Of a stretch of 64,000 nucleotides of DNA, positions 26,878 to 38,287 are shown piece by piece. The notes under the pieces are model-generated. The model was not told where the DNA came from, searched no databases, and saw only the letters and a list, made by a program, of their open reading frames with translations. Source of the stretch: Hippophae tibetana (Eukaryota; Streptophyta; Magnoliopsida; Rosales; Elaeagnaceae); NCBI GenBank assembly GCA_037013495.1, contig CM072803.1:49613627-49677626 (forward strand), given 5' to 3'. Made by a program: the position numbers and the translations under genes. Position 1 is the stretch's first letter, and each line of letters opens with the position of its first letter.

Positions 26878-29620
26878 AGAATAATGAACAAAATTTGAAA
26901 TTTTAATAGTTCTCCATCTTAAGACATAGTAAATTTCAATTAAATATATCATAAATGAAAGGAAATAAAACGTGTAGTATTTATTCCACCAACTTTCTTT
27001 TTTAAAATAGACATACGAAAATGATTATGTTTTTTTTCTCCCTTATTTATTTTTCCCCACGATCTATGATTTTTTTTACCTTTGTAAGTCTTAATACCCA
27101 GCACTCGCAAATTCATGCAAATTTTATATCCTCCCTTCCAAATGGAAAATGTGATGGGAGATGGTTGTTTTAGACATCATTTGTAAACTTTTTGTTACAT
27201 AGCTAGCAAAAATTGCAATTATGGACGAGGATAATATTTTCCATCATATTTCTCTACTTTTTACTCTTAGAATGGGTTTGGAACCAACATTCTTAGGGAG
27301 AAAAGGGATAACCAAAGTCAAATTAATTGCGATGCCATCCAACAAAACCAGAATAACTTATAAATAAGTTAAAAATATTAATCTCAAAAAGGAGTTGAAA
27401 ATGAGAAATGTTTATTTGTTATTTAGAATAATGAACAAAATTTAAAATTTTAATAGTTTTGCATCTTAAGACATAGTAAATTTCAATTAAATATATCATA
27501 AATAAAAGGAAATAAAACGTGTAGTATTTTTTCCGCCAACTTTCTTTTTTAAAATAGACATACGAAAATGATTATGTTTTATTTCTCCCTTATTTATTTT
27601 TCTCCACGATCTATGATTATTTTTTTACCTTTTTAAGTCTTAATACCCAGCACTCGCAAATTCATGCAAATTTTATTACGTCCCTTCCAAATGGAAAATG
27701 TGATGGAAAATGGTTGTTTTAGACATCATTTGTAAACTTTTTATTACATAGCTAGCAAAAATTGCAATTATGGACGAGGATAATATTTTCCATCATATTT
27801 CTCTACTTTTTACTCTTAGAATGGGTTTGGAACGAACATTCTTAGGGAGAAAAGGGATAACCAAAGTCAAATTAATTGCGATGCCATCCAACAAAACCAG
27901 AATAACTTATAAATAATTAAAAATATTAATCTCAAAAAGGAGTTGAAAATGAAAATTGTTTATTTGTTATTTAGAATAATGAACAAAATTTAAAATTTTA
28001 ATAGTTTTGCATCTTAAGACATAGTAAATTTCAATTAAATATATCATAAATAAAAGGAAATAAAACGTGTAGTATTTTTTCCGCCAACTTTCTTTTTTAA
28101 AATAGACATGAGAAAATGATTACGTTTTATTTCTCCCTTATTTATTTTTCTCCATGATCTATGATTATTTTTTTACCTTTTTAAGTCTTAATACCCAGCA
28201 CTCGCAAATTCATGCAAATTTTATTACGTCCCTTCCAAATGGAAAATGTGATGGAAAATGGTTGTTTTAGACATCATTTGTAAACTTTTTGTTACAAACT
28301 AGCAAAAATTGCAATTATGGACGAGGATAATATTTTCCATCATATTTCTCTATTTTTTACTCTTAGAATAGGTTTGGAACGAACATTCTTAGGGAGAAAA
28401 GGGATAACCAAAGTCAAATTAATAACGATTGCATCCAACAAAACCAGAATAACTTATAAATAAGTTAAAAATATTAATGTCAAAAAGGAGTTGAAAATGA
28501 GAATTGTGTATTTGTTATTTAGAATAATGAACAAAATTTGAAATTTTAATAGTTTTGCATCTTAAGACATAGTAAATTTCAATTAAATATATCATAAATA
28601 AAAGGAAATAAAACGTGTAGTATTTATTCCGCCAACTTTCTTTTTTAAAATAGACATGAGAAAATAATTACGTTTTATTTCTCCCTTATTTATTTTTCCC
28701 CATGATCTATGATTATTATATTTTTACCTTTGTAAGTCTTAATACCCAGCACTCGCAAATTCATGCAAATTTTATTACCTCCCTTCCAAATGGAAAATGT
28801 GATGGGAAATGGTTGTTTTAGACATCATTTGTAAACTTTTTATTACATAGCTAGCAAAAATTGCAATTATGGACGAGGATAATATTTTCCATCATATTTC
28901 TCAACTTTTTACTCTTAGAATAGGTTTGGAACGAACATTCTTAGGGAGAAAAGGGATAACCAAAGTCAAATTAATTACGATGCCATCCAACAAAACCAGA
29001 ATAACTTATAAATAAGTTAAAAATATTAATGTCAAAAAGGAGTTGAAAATGAGAATTGTTTATTTGTTATTTAGAATAATGAACAAAATTTGAAATTTTT
29101 ATAGTTCTGCATCTTAAGACATAGTAAATTTCAATTAAATATATCATAAATAAAAGGAAATAAAACGTGTAGTATTTATTCCACCACCTTTCTTTTTCAA
29201 AATAGACATGAGAAAATGATTATGTTTTATTTCTCCCTTATTTATTTTTCTCCATGATCTATGATTATTTTTTTACCTTTGTAAGTCTTAATACCCAACA
29301 CTCGCAAATTCATGCAAATTTGGTTACCTCCCTTCCAATGGAAAATGTGATGGAAAATGGTTGTTTTAGACATCATTTGTAAACTTTTTGTTACATAGCT
29401 AGCAAAAATTGCAATTATGGACGAGGATAATATTTTCCATCATATTTCTCTACTTTTTACTCTTAGAATAGGTTTGGAACGAACATTCTTAGGGAGAAAA
29501 GGGATAACCAAAGTCAAATTAATTACGATATCATCCAACAAAACCAGAATAACTTATAAATAAGTTAAAAATATTAATGCCAAAAAGGAGTTGAAAATGA
29601 GAATTGTTTATTTGTTATTT
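26878..29620 (+). repeat. Super-repeat block Y, copy 2 (2,743 bp)
   Basis: Monomers start at 26878 (TTTATATCCTCCC), 27425 (ACATACG middle), 27973 (TTACAAACTAGC), 28521 (C) and 29073 (CTTTTTCAAAAT, CCCAACACTCGC). Same order as Y1. The second monomer differs from Y1 in having a B-like tail part with TTTATTACATAG and GGGTTTGGAACG, a patch consistent with gene conversion. Confidence 0.85.
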
Positions 29621-32367
29621 AGAATAATGAACAAAATTTGAAATTTTAATAGTTCTCCATCTTAAGACATAGTAAATTTCAATTAAATATATCATAAATG
29701 AAAGGAAATAAAACGTGTAGTATTTATTCCACCAACTTTCTTTTTTAAAATAGCCATACGAAAATGATTATGTTTTTTTTCTCCCTTATTTATTTTTCCC
29801 CACGATCTATGATTTTTTTTACCTTTGTAAGTCTTAATACCCAGCACTCGCAAATTCATGCAAATTTTATTACCTCCCTTCCAAATGGAAAATGTGATGG
29901 GAAATGGTTGTTTTAGACATCATTTGTAAACTTTTTGTTACATAGCTAGCAAAAATTGCAATTATGGACGAGGATAATATTTTCCATCATATTTCTCTAC
30001 TTTTTACTCTTAGAATGGGTTTGGAACCAACATGCTTAGGGAGAAAAGGGATAACCAAAGTCAAATTAATTGCGATGCCATCCAACAAAACCAGAATAAC
30101 TTATAAATAAGTTAAAAATATTAATCTCAAAAAGGAGTTGAAAATGAGAATTGTTTATTTGTTATTTAGAATAATGAACAAAATTTAAAATTTTAATAGT
30201 TTTGCATCTTAAGACATAGTAAATTTCAATTAAATATATCATAAATAAAAGGAAATAAAACGTGTAGTATTTATTCCGCCAACTTTCTTTTTTAAAATAG
30301 ACATGAGAAAATGATTACGTTTTATTTCTCCCTTATTTATTTTTCTCCATGATCTATGATTATTTTTTTACCTTTTTAAGTCTTAATACCCAGCACTCGC
30401 AAATTCATGCAAATTTTATTACGTCCCTTTCAAATGGAAAATGTGATGGAAAATGGTTGTTTTAGACATCATTTGTAAACTTTTTGTTACAAGCTAGCAA
30501 AAATTGCAATTATGGACGAGGATAATATTTTCCATCATATTTCTCTATTTTTTACTCTTAGAATAGGTTTGGAACGAACATTCTTAGGGAGAAAAGGGAT
30601 AACCAAAGTCAAATTAATAACGATTGCATCCAACAAAAACAGAATAACTTATAAATAAGTTAAAAATATTAATGTCAAAAAGGAGTTGAAAATGAGAATT
30701 GTTTATTTGTTATTTATAATAATGAACAAAATTTGAAATTTTAATAGTTTTGCATCTTAAGACATAGTAAATTTCAATTAAATATATCATAAATAAAAGG
30801 AAATAAAACGTGTAGTATTTATTCCGCCAACTTTCTTTTTTAAAATAGACATGAGAAAATAATTATGTTTTATTTCTCCCTTATTTATTTTTCCCCATGA
30901 TCTATGATTATTATATTTTTACCTTTGTAAGTCTTAATACCCAGCACTCGCAAATTCATGCAAATTTTATTACCTCCCTTCCAAATGGAAAATGTGATGG
31001 GAAATGGTTGTTTTAGACATCATTTGTAAACTTTTTATTACATAGCTAGCAAAAATTGCAATTATGGACGAGGATAATATTTTCCATCATATTTCTCTAC
31101 TTTTTACTCTTAGAATAGGTTTGGAATGAACATTCTTAGCGAGAAAAGGGATAACCAAAGTCAAATTAATTACGATTCCATCCAACAAAACCAGAATAAC
31201 TTATAAATAAGTTAAAAATATTAATGTCAAAAAGGAGTTGAAAATGAGAATTGTTTATTTGTTATTTAGAATAATGAACAAAATTTGAAATTTTTATAGT
31301 TCTGCATCTTAAGACATAGTAAATTTCAATTAAATATATCATAAATAAAAGGAAATAAAACGTGTAGTATTTATTCCGCGAACTTTCTTTTTTAAAATAG
31401 ACATGAGAAAATGATTACGTTTTATTTCTCCCTTATTTATTTTTCTCCATGATCTATGATTATTATATTTTTACCTTTGTAAGTCTTAATACCCAGCACT
31501 CGCAAATTCATGCAAATTTTATTACCTCCCTTCCAAATGGAAAATGTGATGGGAAATGGTTGTTTTAGACATCATTTGTAAACTTTTTATTACATAGCTA
31601 GCAAAAATTGCAATTATGGACGAGGATAATATTTTCCATCATATTTCTCTACTTTTTACTCTTAGAATAGGTTTGGAACGAACATTCTTAGGGAGAAAAG
31701 GGATAACCAAAGTCAAATTAATTACGATGCCATCCAACAAAACCAGAATAACTTATAAATAAGTTAAAAATATTAATGTCAAAAAGGAGTTGAAAATGAG
31801 AATTGTTTATTTGTTATTTAGAATAATGAACAAAATTTGAAATTTTTATAGTTCTGCATCTTAAGACATAGTAAATTTCAATTAAATATATCATAAATAA
31901 AAGGAAATAAAACGTGTAGTATTTATTCCACCACCTTTCTTTTTTAAAATAGACATGAGAAAATGATTATGTTTTATTTCTCCCTTATTTATTTTTCTCC
32001 ATGATCTATGATTATTTTTTTACCTTTGTAAGTCTTAATACCCAGCACTCGCAAATTCATGCAAATTTGGTTACCTCCCTTCCAATGGAAAATGTGATGG
32101 AAAATGGTTGTTTTAGACATCATTTGTAAACTTTTTGTTACATAGCTAGCAAAAATTGCAATTATGGACGAGGATAATATTTTCCATCATATTTCTCTAC
32201 TTTTTACTCTTAGAATAGGTTTGGAACGAACATTCTTAGGGAGAAAAGGGATAACCAAAGTCAAATTAATTACGATGTCATCCAACAAAACCAGAATAAC
32301 TTATAAATAAGTTAAAAATATTAATGCCAAAAAGGAGTTGAAAATGAGAATTGTTTATTTGTTATTT
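29621..32367 (+). repeat. Five monomers between Y2 and Y3 (A, B, C, hybrid, D)
   Basis: Monomers start at 29621 (A), 30168 (B with CCCTTTCAAATGG as in X), 30716 (C with GGAATGAACATTC and GATTCCATCC), 31268 and 31820 (D). The monomer at 31268 is a three-part hybrid: D head (TTTTTATAGTTCTGC), B middle (GATTACG and TCTCCATG, after an unusual CCGCGAAC) and C tail (ATTATATTT, TTTATTACATAG). The stretch resembles part of X fused to a canonical tetramer. Confidence 0.8.
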
Positions 32368-35107
32368 AGAATAATGAACAAAATTTGAAATTTTAATAGT
32401 TCTCCATCTTAAGACATAGTAAATTTCAATTAAATATATCATAAATGAAAGGAAATAAAACGTGTAGTATTTATTCCACCAACTTTCTTTTTTAAAATAG
32501 CCATACGAAAATGATTATGTTTTTTTTCTCCCTTATTTATTTTTCCCCACGATCTATGATTTTTTTTACCTTTGTAAGTCTTAATACCCAGCACTCGCAA
32601 ATTCATGCAAATTTTATATCCTCCCTTCCAAATGGAAAATGTGATGGGAAATGGTTGTTTTAGACATCATTTGTAAACTTTTTGTTACATAGCTAGCAAA
32701 AATTGCAATTATGGACGAGGATAATATTTTCCATCATATTTCTCTACTTTTTACTCTTAGAATGGGTTTGGAACCAACATTCTTAGGGAGAAAAGGGATA
32801 ACCAAAGTCAAATTAATTGCGATGCCATCCAACAAAACCAGAATAACTTATAAATAATTAAAAATATTAATCTCAAAAAGGAGTTGAAAATGAGAATTGT
32901 TTATTTGTTATTTAGAATAATGAACAAAATTTAAAATTTTAATAGTTTTGCATCTTAAGACATAGTAAATTTCAATTAAATATATCATAAATAAAAGGAA
33001 ATAAAACGTGTAGTATTTTTTCCGCCAACTTTCTTTTTTAAAATAGACATACGAAAATGATTATGTTTTTTTTCTCCCTTATTTATTTTTCCCCACGATC
33101 TATGATTTTTTTTACCTTTTTAAGTCTTAATACCCAGCACTCGCAAATTCATGCAAATTTTATTACGTCCCTTCCAAATGGAAAATGTGATGGGAAATGG
33201 TTGTTTTAGACATCATTTGTAAACTTTTTGTTACATAGCTAGCAAAAATTGCAATTATGGACGAGGATAATATTTTCCATCATATTTCTCTACTTTTTAC
33301 TCTTAGAATGGGTTTGGAACCAACATTCTTAGGGAGAAAAGGGATAACCAAAGTCAAATTAATTGCGATGCCATCCAACAAAACCAGAATAACTTATAAA
33401 TAATTAAAAATATTAATCTCAAAAAGGAGTTGAAAATGAGAATTGTTTATTTGTTATTTAGAATAATGAACAAAATTTAAAATTTTAATAGTTTTGCATC
33501 TTAAGACATAGTAAATTTCAATTAAATATATCATAAATAAAAGGAAATAAAACGTGTAGTATTTTTTCCGCCAACTTTCTTTTTTAAAATAGACATGAGA
33601 AAATGATTACGTTTTATTTCTCCCTTATTTATTTTTCTCCATGATCTATGATTATTTTTTTACCTTTTTAAGTCTTAATACCCAGCACTCGCAAATTCAT
33701 GCAAATTTTATTACGTCCCTTCCAAATGGAAAATGTGATGGAAAATGGTTGTTTTAGACATCATTTGTAAACTTTTTGTTACAAACTAGCAAAAATTGCA
33801 ATTATGGACGAGGATAATATTTTCCATCATATTTCTCTATTTTTTACTCTTAGAATAGGTTTGGAACGAACATTCTTAGGGAGAAAAGGGATAACCAAAG
33901 TCAAATTAATAACGATTGCATCCAACAAAACCAGAATAACTTATAAATAAGTTAAAAATATTAATGTCAAAAAGGAGTTGAAAATGAGAATTGTGTATTT
34001 GTTATTTAGAATAATGAACAAAATTTGAAATTTTAATAGTTTTGCATCTTAAGACATAGTAAATTTCAATTAAATATATCATAAATAAAAGGAAATAAAA
34101 CGTGTAGTATTTATTCCGCCAACTTTCTTTTTTAAAATAGACATGAGAAAATAATTACGTTTTATTTCTCCCTTATTTATTTTTCCCCATGATCTATGAT
34201 TATTATATTTTTACCTTTGTAAGTCTTAATACCCAGTACTCGCAAATTCATGCAAATTTTATTACCTCCCTTCCAAATGGAAAATGTGATGGGAAATGGT
34301 TGTTTTAGACATCATTTGTAAACTTTTTATTACATAGCTAGCAAAAATTGCAATTATGGACAAGGATAATATTTTCCATCATATTTCTCAACTTTTTACT
34401 CTTAGAATAGGTTTGGAATGAACATTCTTAGGGAGAAAAGGGATAACCAAAGTCAAATTAATTACGATGCCATCCAACAAAACCAGAATAACTTATAAAT
34501 AAGTTAAAAATATTAATGTCAAAAAGGAGTTGAAAATGAGAATTGTTTATTTGTTATTTAGAATAATGAACAAAATTTGAAATTTTTATAGTTCTGCATC
34601 TTAAGACATAGTAAATTTCAATTAAATATATCATAAATAAAAGGAAATAAAACGTGTAGTATTTATTCCACCACCTTTCTTTTTTAAAATAGACATGAGA
34701 AAATGATTATGTTTTATTTCTCCCTTATTTATTTTTCTCCATGATCTATGATTATTTTTTTACCTTTGTAAGTCTTAATACCCAACACTCGCAAATTCAT
34801 GCAAATTTGGTTACCTCCCTTCCAATGGAAAATGTGATGGAAAATGGTTGTTTTAGACATCATTTGTAAACTTTTTGTTACATAGCTAGCAAAAATTGCA
34901 ATTATGGACGAGGATAATATTTTCCATCATATTTCTCTACTTTTTACTCTTAGAATAGGTTTGGAACGAACATTCTTAGGGAGAAAAGGGATAACCAAAG
35001 TCAAATTAATTACGATATCATCCAACAAAACCAGAATAACTTATAAATAAGTTAAAAATATTAATGCCAAAAAGGAGTTGAAAATGAGAATTGTTTATTT
35101 GTTATTT
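32368..35107 (+). repeat. Super-repeat block Y, copy 3 (2,740 bp)
   Basis: Monomers start at 32368 (TTTATATCCTCCC), 32914 (ACATACG middle), 33460 (TTACAAACTAGC), 34008 (C) and 34560 (D with CCCAACACTCGC and GATATCATCC). The internal order equals Y1 and Y2, and the second monomer matches Y1 rather than Y2. The start of Y3 lies 5,490 bp (ten monomers) after Y2. Confidence 0.86.
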
Positions 35108-36754
35108 AGAATAATCAACAAAATTTGAAATTTTAATAGTTCTCCATCTTAGGATATAGTAAATTTCAATTAAATATATCATAAATGAAAGGAAATAAAA
35201 CGTGTAGTATTTATTCCACCAACTTTCTTTTTTAAAATAGCCATACGAAAATGATTATGTTTTTTTTCTCCCTTATTTATTTTTCCCCACGATCTATGAT
35301 TTTTTTTACCTTTGTAAGTCTTAATACCCAGCACTCGCAAATTCATGCAAATTTTATTACCTCCCTTCCAAATGGAAAATGTGATGGGAAATGGTTGTTT
35401 TAGACATCATTTGTAAACTTTTTGTTACATAGCTAGCAAAAATTGCAATTATGGACGAGGATAATATTTTCCATCATATTTCTCTACTTTTTACTCTTAG
35501 AATGGGTTTGGAACCAACATTCTTAGGGAGAAAAGGGATAACCAAAGTCAAATTAATTGCGATGCCATCCAACAAAACCAGAATAACTTATAAATAAGTT
35601 AAAAATATTAATCTCAAAAAGGAGTTGAAAATTAGAATTGTTTATTTGTTATTTAGAATAATGAACAAAATTTAAAATTTTAATAGTTTTGCATCTTAAG
35701 ACATAGTAAATTTCAATTAAATATATCATAAATAAAAGGAAATAAAACGTGTAGTATTTATTCCGCCAACTTTCTTTTTTAAAATAGACATGAGAAAATG
35801 ATTACGTTTTATTTCTCCCTTATTTATTTTTCTCCATGATCTATGATTATTTTTTTACCTTTTTAAGTCTTAATACCCAGCACTCGCAAATTCATGCAAA
35901 TTTTATTACGTCCCTTCCAAATGGAAAATGTGATGGAAAATGGTTGTTTTAGACATCATTTGTAAACTTTTTGTTACAAGCTAGCAAAAATTGCAATTAT
36001 GGACGAGGATAATATTTTCCATCATATTTCTCTATTTTTTACTCTTAGAATAGGTTTGGAACGAACATTCTTAGGGAGAAAAGGGATAACCAAAGTCAAA
36101 TTAATAACGATTGCATCCAACAAAACCAGAATAACTTATAAATAAGTTAAAAATATTAATGTCAAAAAGGAGTTGAAAATGAGAATTGTGTATTTGTTAT
36201 TTAAAATAATGAACAAAATTTGAAATTTTAATAGTTTTGCATCTTAAGACATAGTAAATTTCAATTAAATATATCATAAATAAAAGGAAATAAAACGTGT
36301 AGTATTTATTCCGCCAACTTTCTTTTTTAAAATAGACATGAGAAAATAATTACGTTTTATTTCTCCCTTATTTATTTTTCCCCATGATCTATGATTATTA
36401 TATTTTTACCTTTGTAAGTCTTAATACCCAGCACTCGCAAATTCATGCAAATTTTATTACCTCCCTTCCAAATGGAAAATGTGATGGGAAATGGTTGTTT
36501 TAGACATCATTTGTAAACTTTTTATTACATAGCTAGCAAAAATTGCAATTATGGACGAGGATAATATTTTCCATCATATTTCTCAACTTTTTACTCTTAG
36601 AATAGGTTTGGAACGAACATTCTTAGGGAGAAAAGGGATAACCAAAGTCAAATTAATTACGATGCCATCCAACAAAACCAGAATAACTTATAAATAAGTT
36701 AAAAATATTAATGTCAAAAAGGAGTTGAAAATGAGAATTGTTTATTTGTTATTT
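35108..36754 (+). repeat. Last left-type monomers (A, B, C)
   Basis: Monomers at 35108 (A), 35655 (B, with TTACAAGC and AACGATTGC) and 36203 (C, with ATTATATTT and TCTCAAC). These are the last copies bearing left-domain markers. The D monomer expected next is replaced by a right-type monomer at 36755. Confidence 0.85.
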
Positions 36755-37302
36755 AGAATAATGAACAAAATTTGAAATTTTTATAGTTCTGCATCTTAAG
36801 ACATAGTAAATTTCAATTAAATATATCATAAATAAAAGGAAATAAAACGTGTAGTATTTATTCCACCAACTTTCTTTTTTAAAATAGACATGAGAAAATG
36901 ATTATGTTTTATTTCTCCCTTATTTATTTTTCCCATGATCTATGATTAGTTTTTTTACCTTTGTAAGTCTTAATACCCAGCACTCGCAAATTCTTGCAAA
37001 TTTTATTACCTCCCTTCCAAATGGAAAATGTGATGGGAAATGGTTGTTTTAGACATCATTTGTAAACTTTTTGTTACATAGCTAGCAAAAGTTGCAATTA
37101 TGGACGAGGATAATATTTTCCATCATATTTCTCTACTTTTTACTCTTAGAATGGGTTTGGAACCAACATTCTTTGGGAGAAAAGGGATAACCAAAGTTAA
37201 ATTAATTGCGATGCCATCCAACAAAACCAGAATAACTTATAAATAAGTTAAAAATATTAATCTCAAAAAGGAGTTGAAAATGAGAATTTTTATTTGTTAT
37301 TT
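36755..37302 (+). repeat. First right-type monomer, at the domain boundary
   Basis: It opens like a D monomer (TTTTTATAGTTCTGC) and then carries right-domain markers: CCCATGATCTATGATTAG, CAAAAGTTGC, CATTCTTTGGGAG and the shortened GAGAATTTTTATTTG. This marker set matches the monomers at 43560, 46309 and 49057 in the right pentamer. The switch from left to right HOR systems therefore falls at or just inside this copy, upstream of the LTR insertion. Confidence 0.85.
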
Positions 37303-37523
37303 AGAATAATGAACAAAATTTGAAATTTTAATAGTTTTGCATCTTAAGACATAGTAAATTTCAATTAAATATATTATAAATAAAAGTAAATAAAACGTGT
37401 AGTATTTATTCCGCCAACTTTCTTTTTTAAAATTGATATGAGAAAATGATTATGTTTTATTTCTCTCTTATTTATTTTTCTCCATGATCTATGATTATTT
37501 TTTTACCTTTTTAAGTCTTAATA

Positions 37524-37528
37524 CCCAG
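37524..37528 (+). repeat. Target site duplication, left copy (CCCAG)
   Basis: CCCAG directly precedes the TG terminus and is repeated after the CA terminus at 39384-39388. In an uninterrupted monomer only one CCCAG stands here (TAATACCCAGCACTCGC). A 5-bp duplication is typical of LTR retrotransposon integration. Confidence 0.93.
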
Positions 37529-37535
37529 TGATGAG
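37529..37535 (+). repeat. LTR 5' terminal inverted repeat (TGATGAG)
   Basis: Exact reverse complement of CTCATCA at 39377-39383. It fixes the left edge of the element together with the adjacent CCCAG duplication. Confidence 0.9.
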
Positions 37536-37550
37536 TGCTCAAAAAGCACT
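37534..37550 (+). repeat. Terminal hairpin AGTGCT / AGCACT
   Basis: Six-bp perfect arms (37534-37539 and 37545-37550) around a CAAAA loop, starting inside the terminal inverted repeat of the LTR. It may be part of the end recognised at integration or be incidental. Confidence 0.55.
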
Positions 37551-37591
37551 AAAATAACCATGATTTTGTGCACATTAATTGATTAAAAATA

Positions 37592-37624
37592 CATATATTT
37601 ATATGTTTTATCATATATTTATAT
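37592..37624 (+). repeat. 13-bp direct repeat CATATATTTATAT
   Basis: Two exact copies at 37592-37604 and 37612-37624 in the AT-rich 5' part of the LTR (U3). No function can be assigned. Confidence 0.6.
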
Positions 37625-37825
37625 AAATTTGTCTTTTTCGGAATCACGGGTATTTTTATTGTTTTTCAGGTATTTTGGCTTAAAAACGCAATTTAAAGAC
37701 TCAAACAGGAATACTTGAAGCAATACATCACAAATATATTAATAAATAAGTGGGAAAAGGTCAAAAAATATGGAAAAATTGGACAAAATGGGTCGAAAAG
37801 GTCAAAAATGTCAAAAAGACGAAAA

Positions 37826-38000
37826 TCGCGCCGCCGCGCCGCCCGGCCGCCGCGCCCCAGCGCCCAGCACTGCCCCAAGCAGCAGCGCGCGGTACTGTTC
37901 ATCCGCGCATACTGTTCATCAGACTCGGCCCTGTTCATACCCGGTACTGTGCAGCCGCGATACTGTTCATATCCGGTACTGTGCAGCCGCCCCATGTCAT
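37826..38000 (+). other. GC- and CpG-rich tract in the LTR U3
   Basis: The tract opens with an almost pure G/C run (GCGCCGCCGCGCC...) and continues with many CG dinucleotides, in sharp contrast to the AT-rich satellite and the rest of the LTR. It lies just upstream of the bZIP dyad and about 100 bp upstream of the TATA box, so it is likely an upstream promoter or enhancer region. Open frames of 82-100 codons crossing it on both strands are best explained by the lack of stop codons in GC-rich DNA and show no family signature. Confidence 0.8.
37893..37990 (+). repeat. Short direct repeats in U3 (TACTGTTCAT and CCGGTACTGTGCAGCCGC)
   Basis: TACTGTTCAT occurs at 37893-37902, 37910-37919 and 37961-37970, with a partial CTGTTCAT at 37931-37938. 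An exact 18-bp repeat CCGGTACTGTGCAGCCGC occurs at 37941-37958 and 37973-37990. All share the core TACTGT. Short reiterated motifs upstream of a TATA box are typical of retroelement enhancers, but the binding factor is unknown. Confidence 0.75.
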
Positions 38001-38025
38001 GCTGACGTCATCAAATGACGTCAGC
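38001..38025 (+). promoter_or_regulatory. Perfect dyad of two TGACGTCA (bZIP-type) boxes
   Basis: GCTGACGTCAT (38001-38011) and ATGACGTCAGC (38015-38025) are perfect 11-bp inverted arms around a CAA spacer. Each contains the palindrome TGACGTCA, the core bound by TGA/CREB-type bZIP factors in plants (as-1-like). It sits about 70 bp upstream of the TATA box, a suitable enhancer position. Stress or salicylate/auxin responsiveness would be an inference from the motif only. Confidence 0.75.
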
Positions 38026-38092
38026 AATCAATAATCCGCGTTTTTACATTTTTTTAACATTTGTTTCTCTACTTTTTCTCTCCATCCTCACC

Positions 38093-38100
38093 TATAAATA
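38093..38100 (+). promoter_or_regulatory. TATA box of the LTR (TATAAATA)
   Basis: CCTATAAATACCCC is a textbook plant TATA context, preceded by a pyrimidine-rich stretch and followed by a C-rich then CT-rich leader with repeated AAAACACAC. Transcription would start roughly 25-35 bp downstream, near 38125-38135, marking the U3/R border. The arrangement gives the element its + orientation. Confidence 0.75.
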
Positions 38101-38138
38101 CCCCCCTTCCCTTCACTTCAAAACACACCTTCAAAACA

Positions 38139-38227
38139 CACTTCTCTCTTATTTCTTTCTCTCTTTTCTTAGATTTTTAGGTTTTTTTAGTTTTTCTTAG
38201 TTTTTAGTTAATTTCTCTTAGTTTTAG
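38139..38227 (+). other. T- and CT-rich leader with reiterated TTAG(T)TTTT
   Basis: Downstream of the TATA box the strand is nearly free of G and is built of CTCTC and TTAGTTTTT-like steps up to the hairpin. Such pyrimidine-rich leaders are common in plant transcripts. No open frame of interest is present. Confidence 0.5.
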
Positions 38228-38252
38228 AGTTCTTCCCTTTTTGGGAAGAACT
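38228..38252 (+). repeat. Strong hairpin in the R region (10-bp stem, T5 loop)
   Basis: AGTTCTTCCC (38228-38237) and GGGAAGAACT (38243-38252) form a perfect 10-bp stem around TTTTT. It lies about 130 bp after the TATA box and 35 bp before AATAAA, therefore within the predicted transcript. It is a candidate RNA structure of the R region, possibly linked to 3'-end formation or strand transfer; no function is proven. Confidence 0.75.
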
Positions 38253-38287
38253 AGTTATGTTTTTGTAATATTTTAGCTTTTTGATTC

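Larger units (their letters stand above)
1..36754 (+). repeat. Satellite array, left HOR domain (about 548-bp monomer)
   Basis: Sixty-seven consecutive monomers in one orientation. Phased on AGAATAATGAAC they start at 1, 549, 1096, 1644, 2191, 2743, 3291, 3843, 4391 and so on to 36203, with spacing 546-552 bp and no foreign insertion. The unit is AT-rich with few CpGs. Its most constant stretches are the block around CCCAGCACTCGCAAATTCAT, the block CTAGCAAAAATTGCAATTAT, and the block around AAAAGGGATAACCAAAGTC. Four variant classes (A, B, C, D) recur mostly in that order, giving a 2.19-kb tetramer as the basic higher-order unit. No reading frame is preserved along the monomers, so this is non-coding tandem DNA. 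A centromeric, pericentromeric or subtelomeric location is possible but not shown by sequence. The family name is not recognised. Confidence 0.97.

Noticed and set aside
37693-38034. Overlapping 82-100 codon frames on both strands in the LTR
   Set aside because: They overlap in several frames across the GC-rich tract, where stop codons are rare. They have low-complexity Arg/Pro/Ala-rich products and lie in the U3 region before the TATA box.
38015-38200. 61-codon frame over the LTR promoter and leader
   Set aside because: It runs through the TATA box and the pyrimidine-rich leader. The Phe/Leu/Ser-rich product is what such DNA gives by chance.
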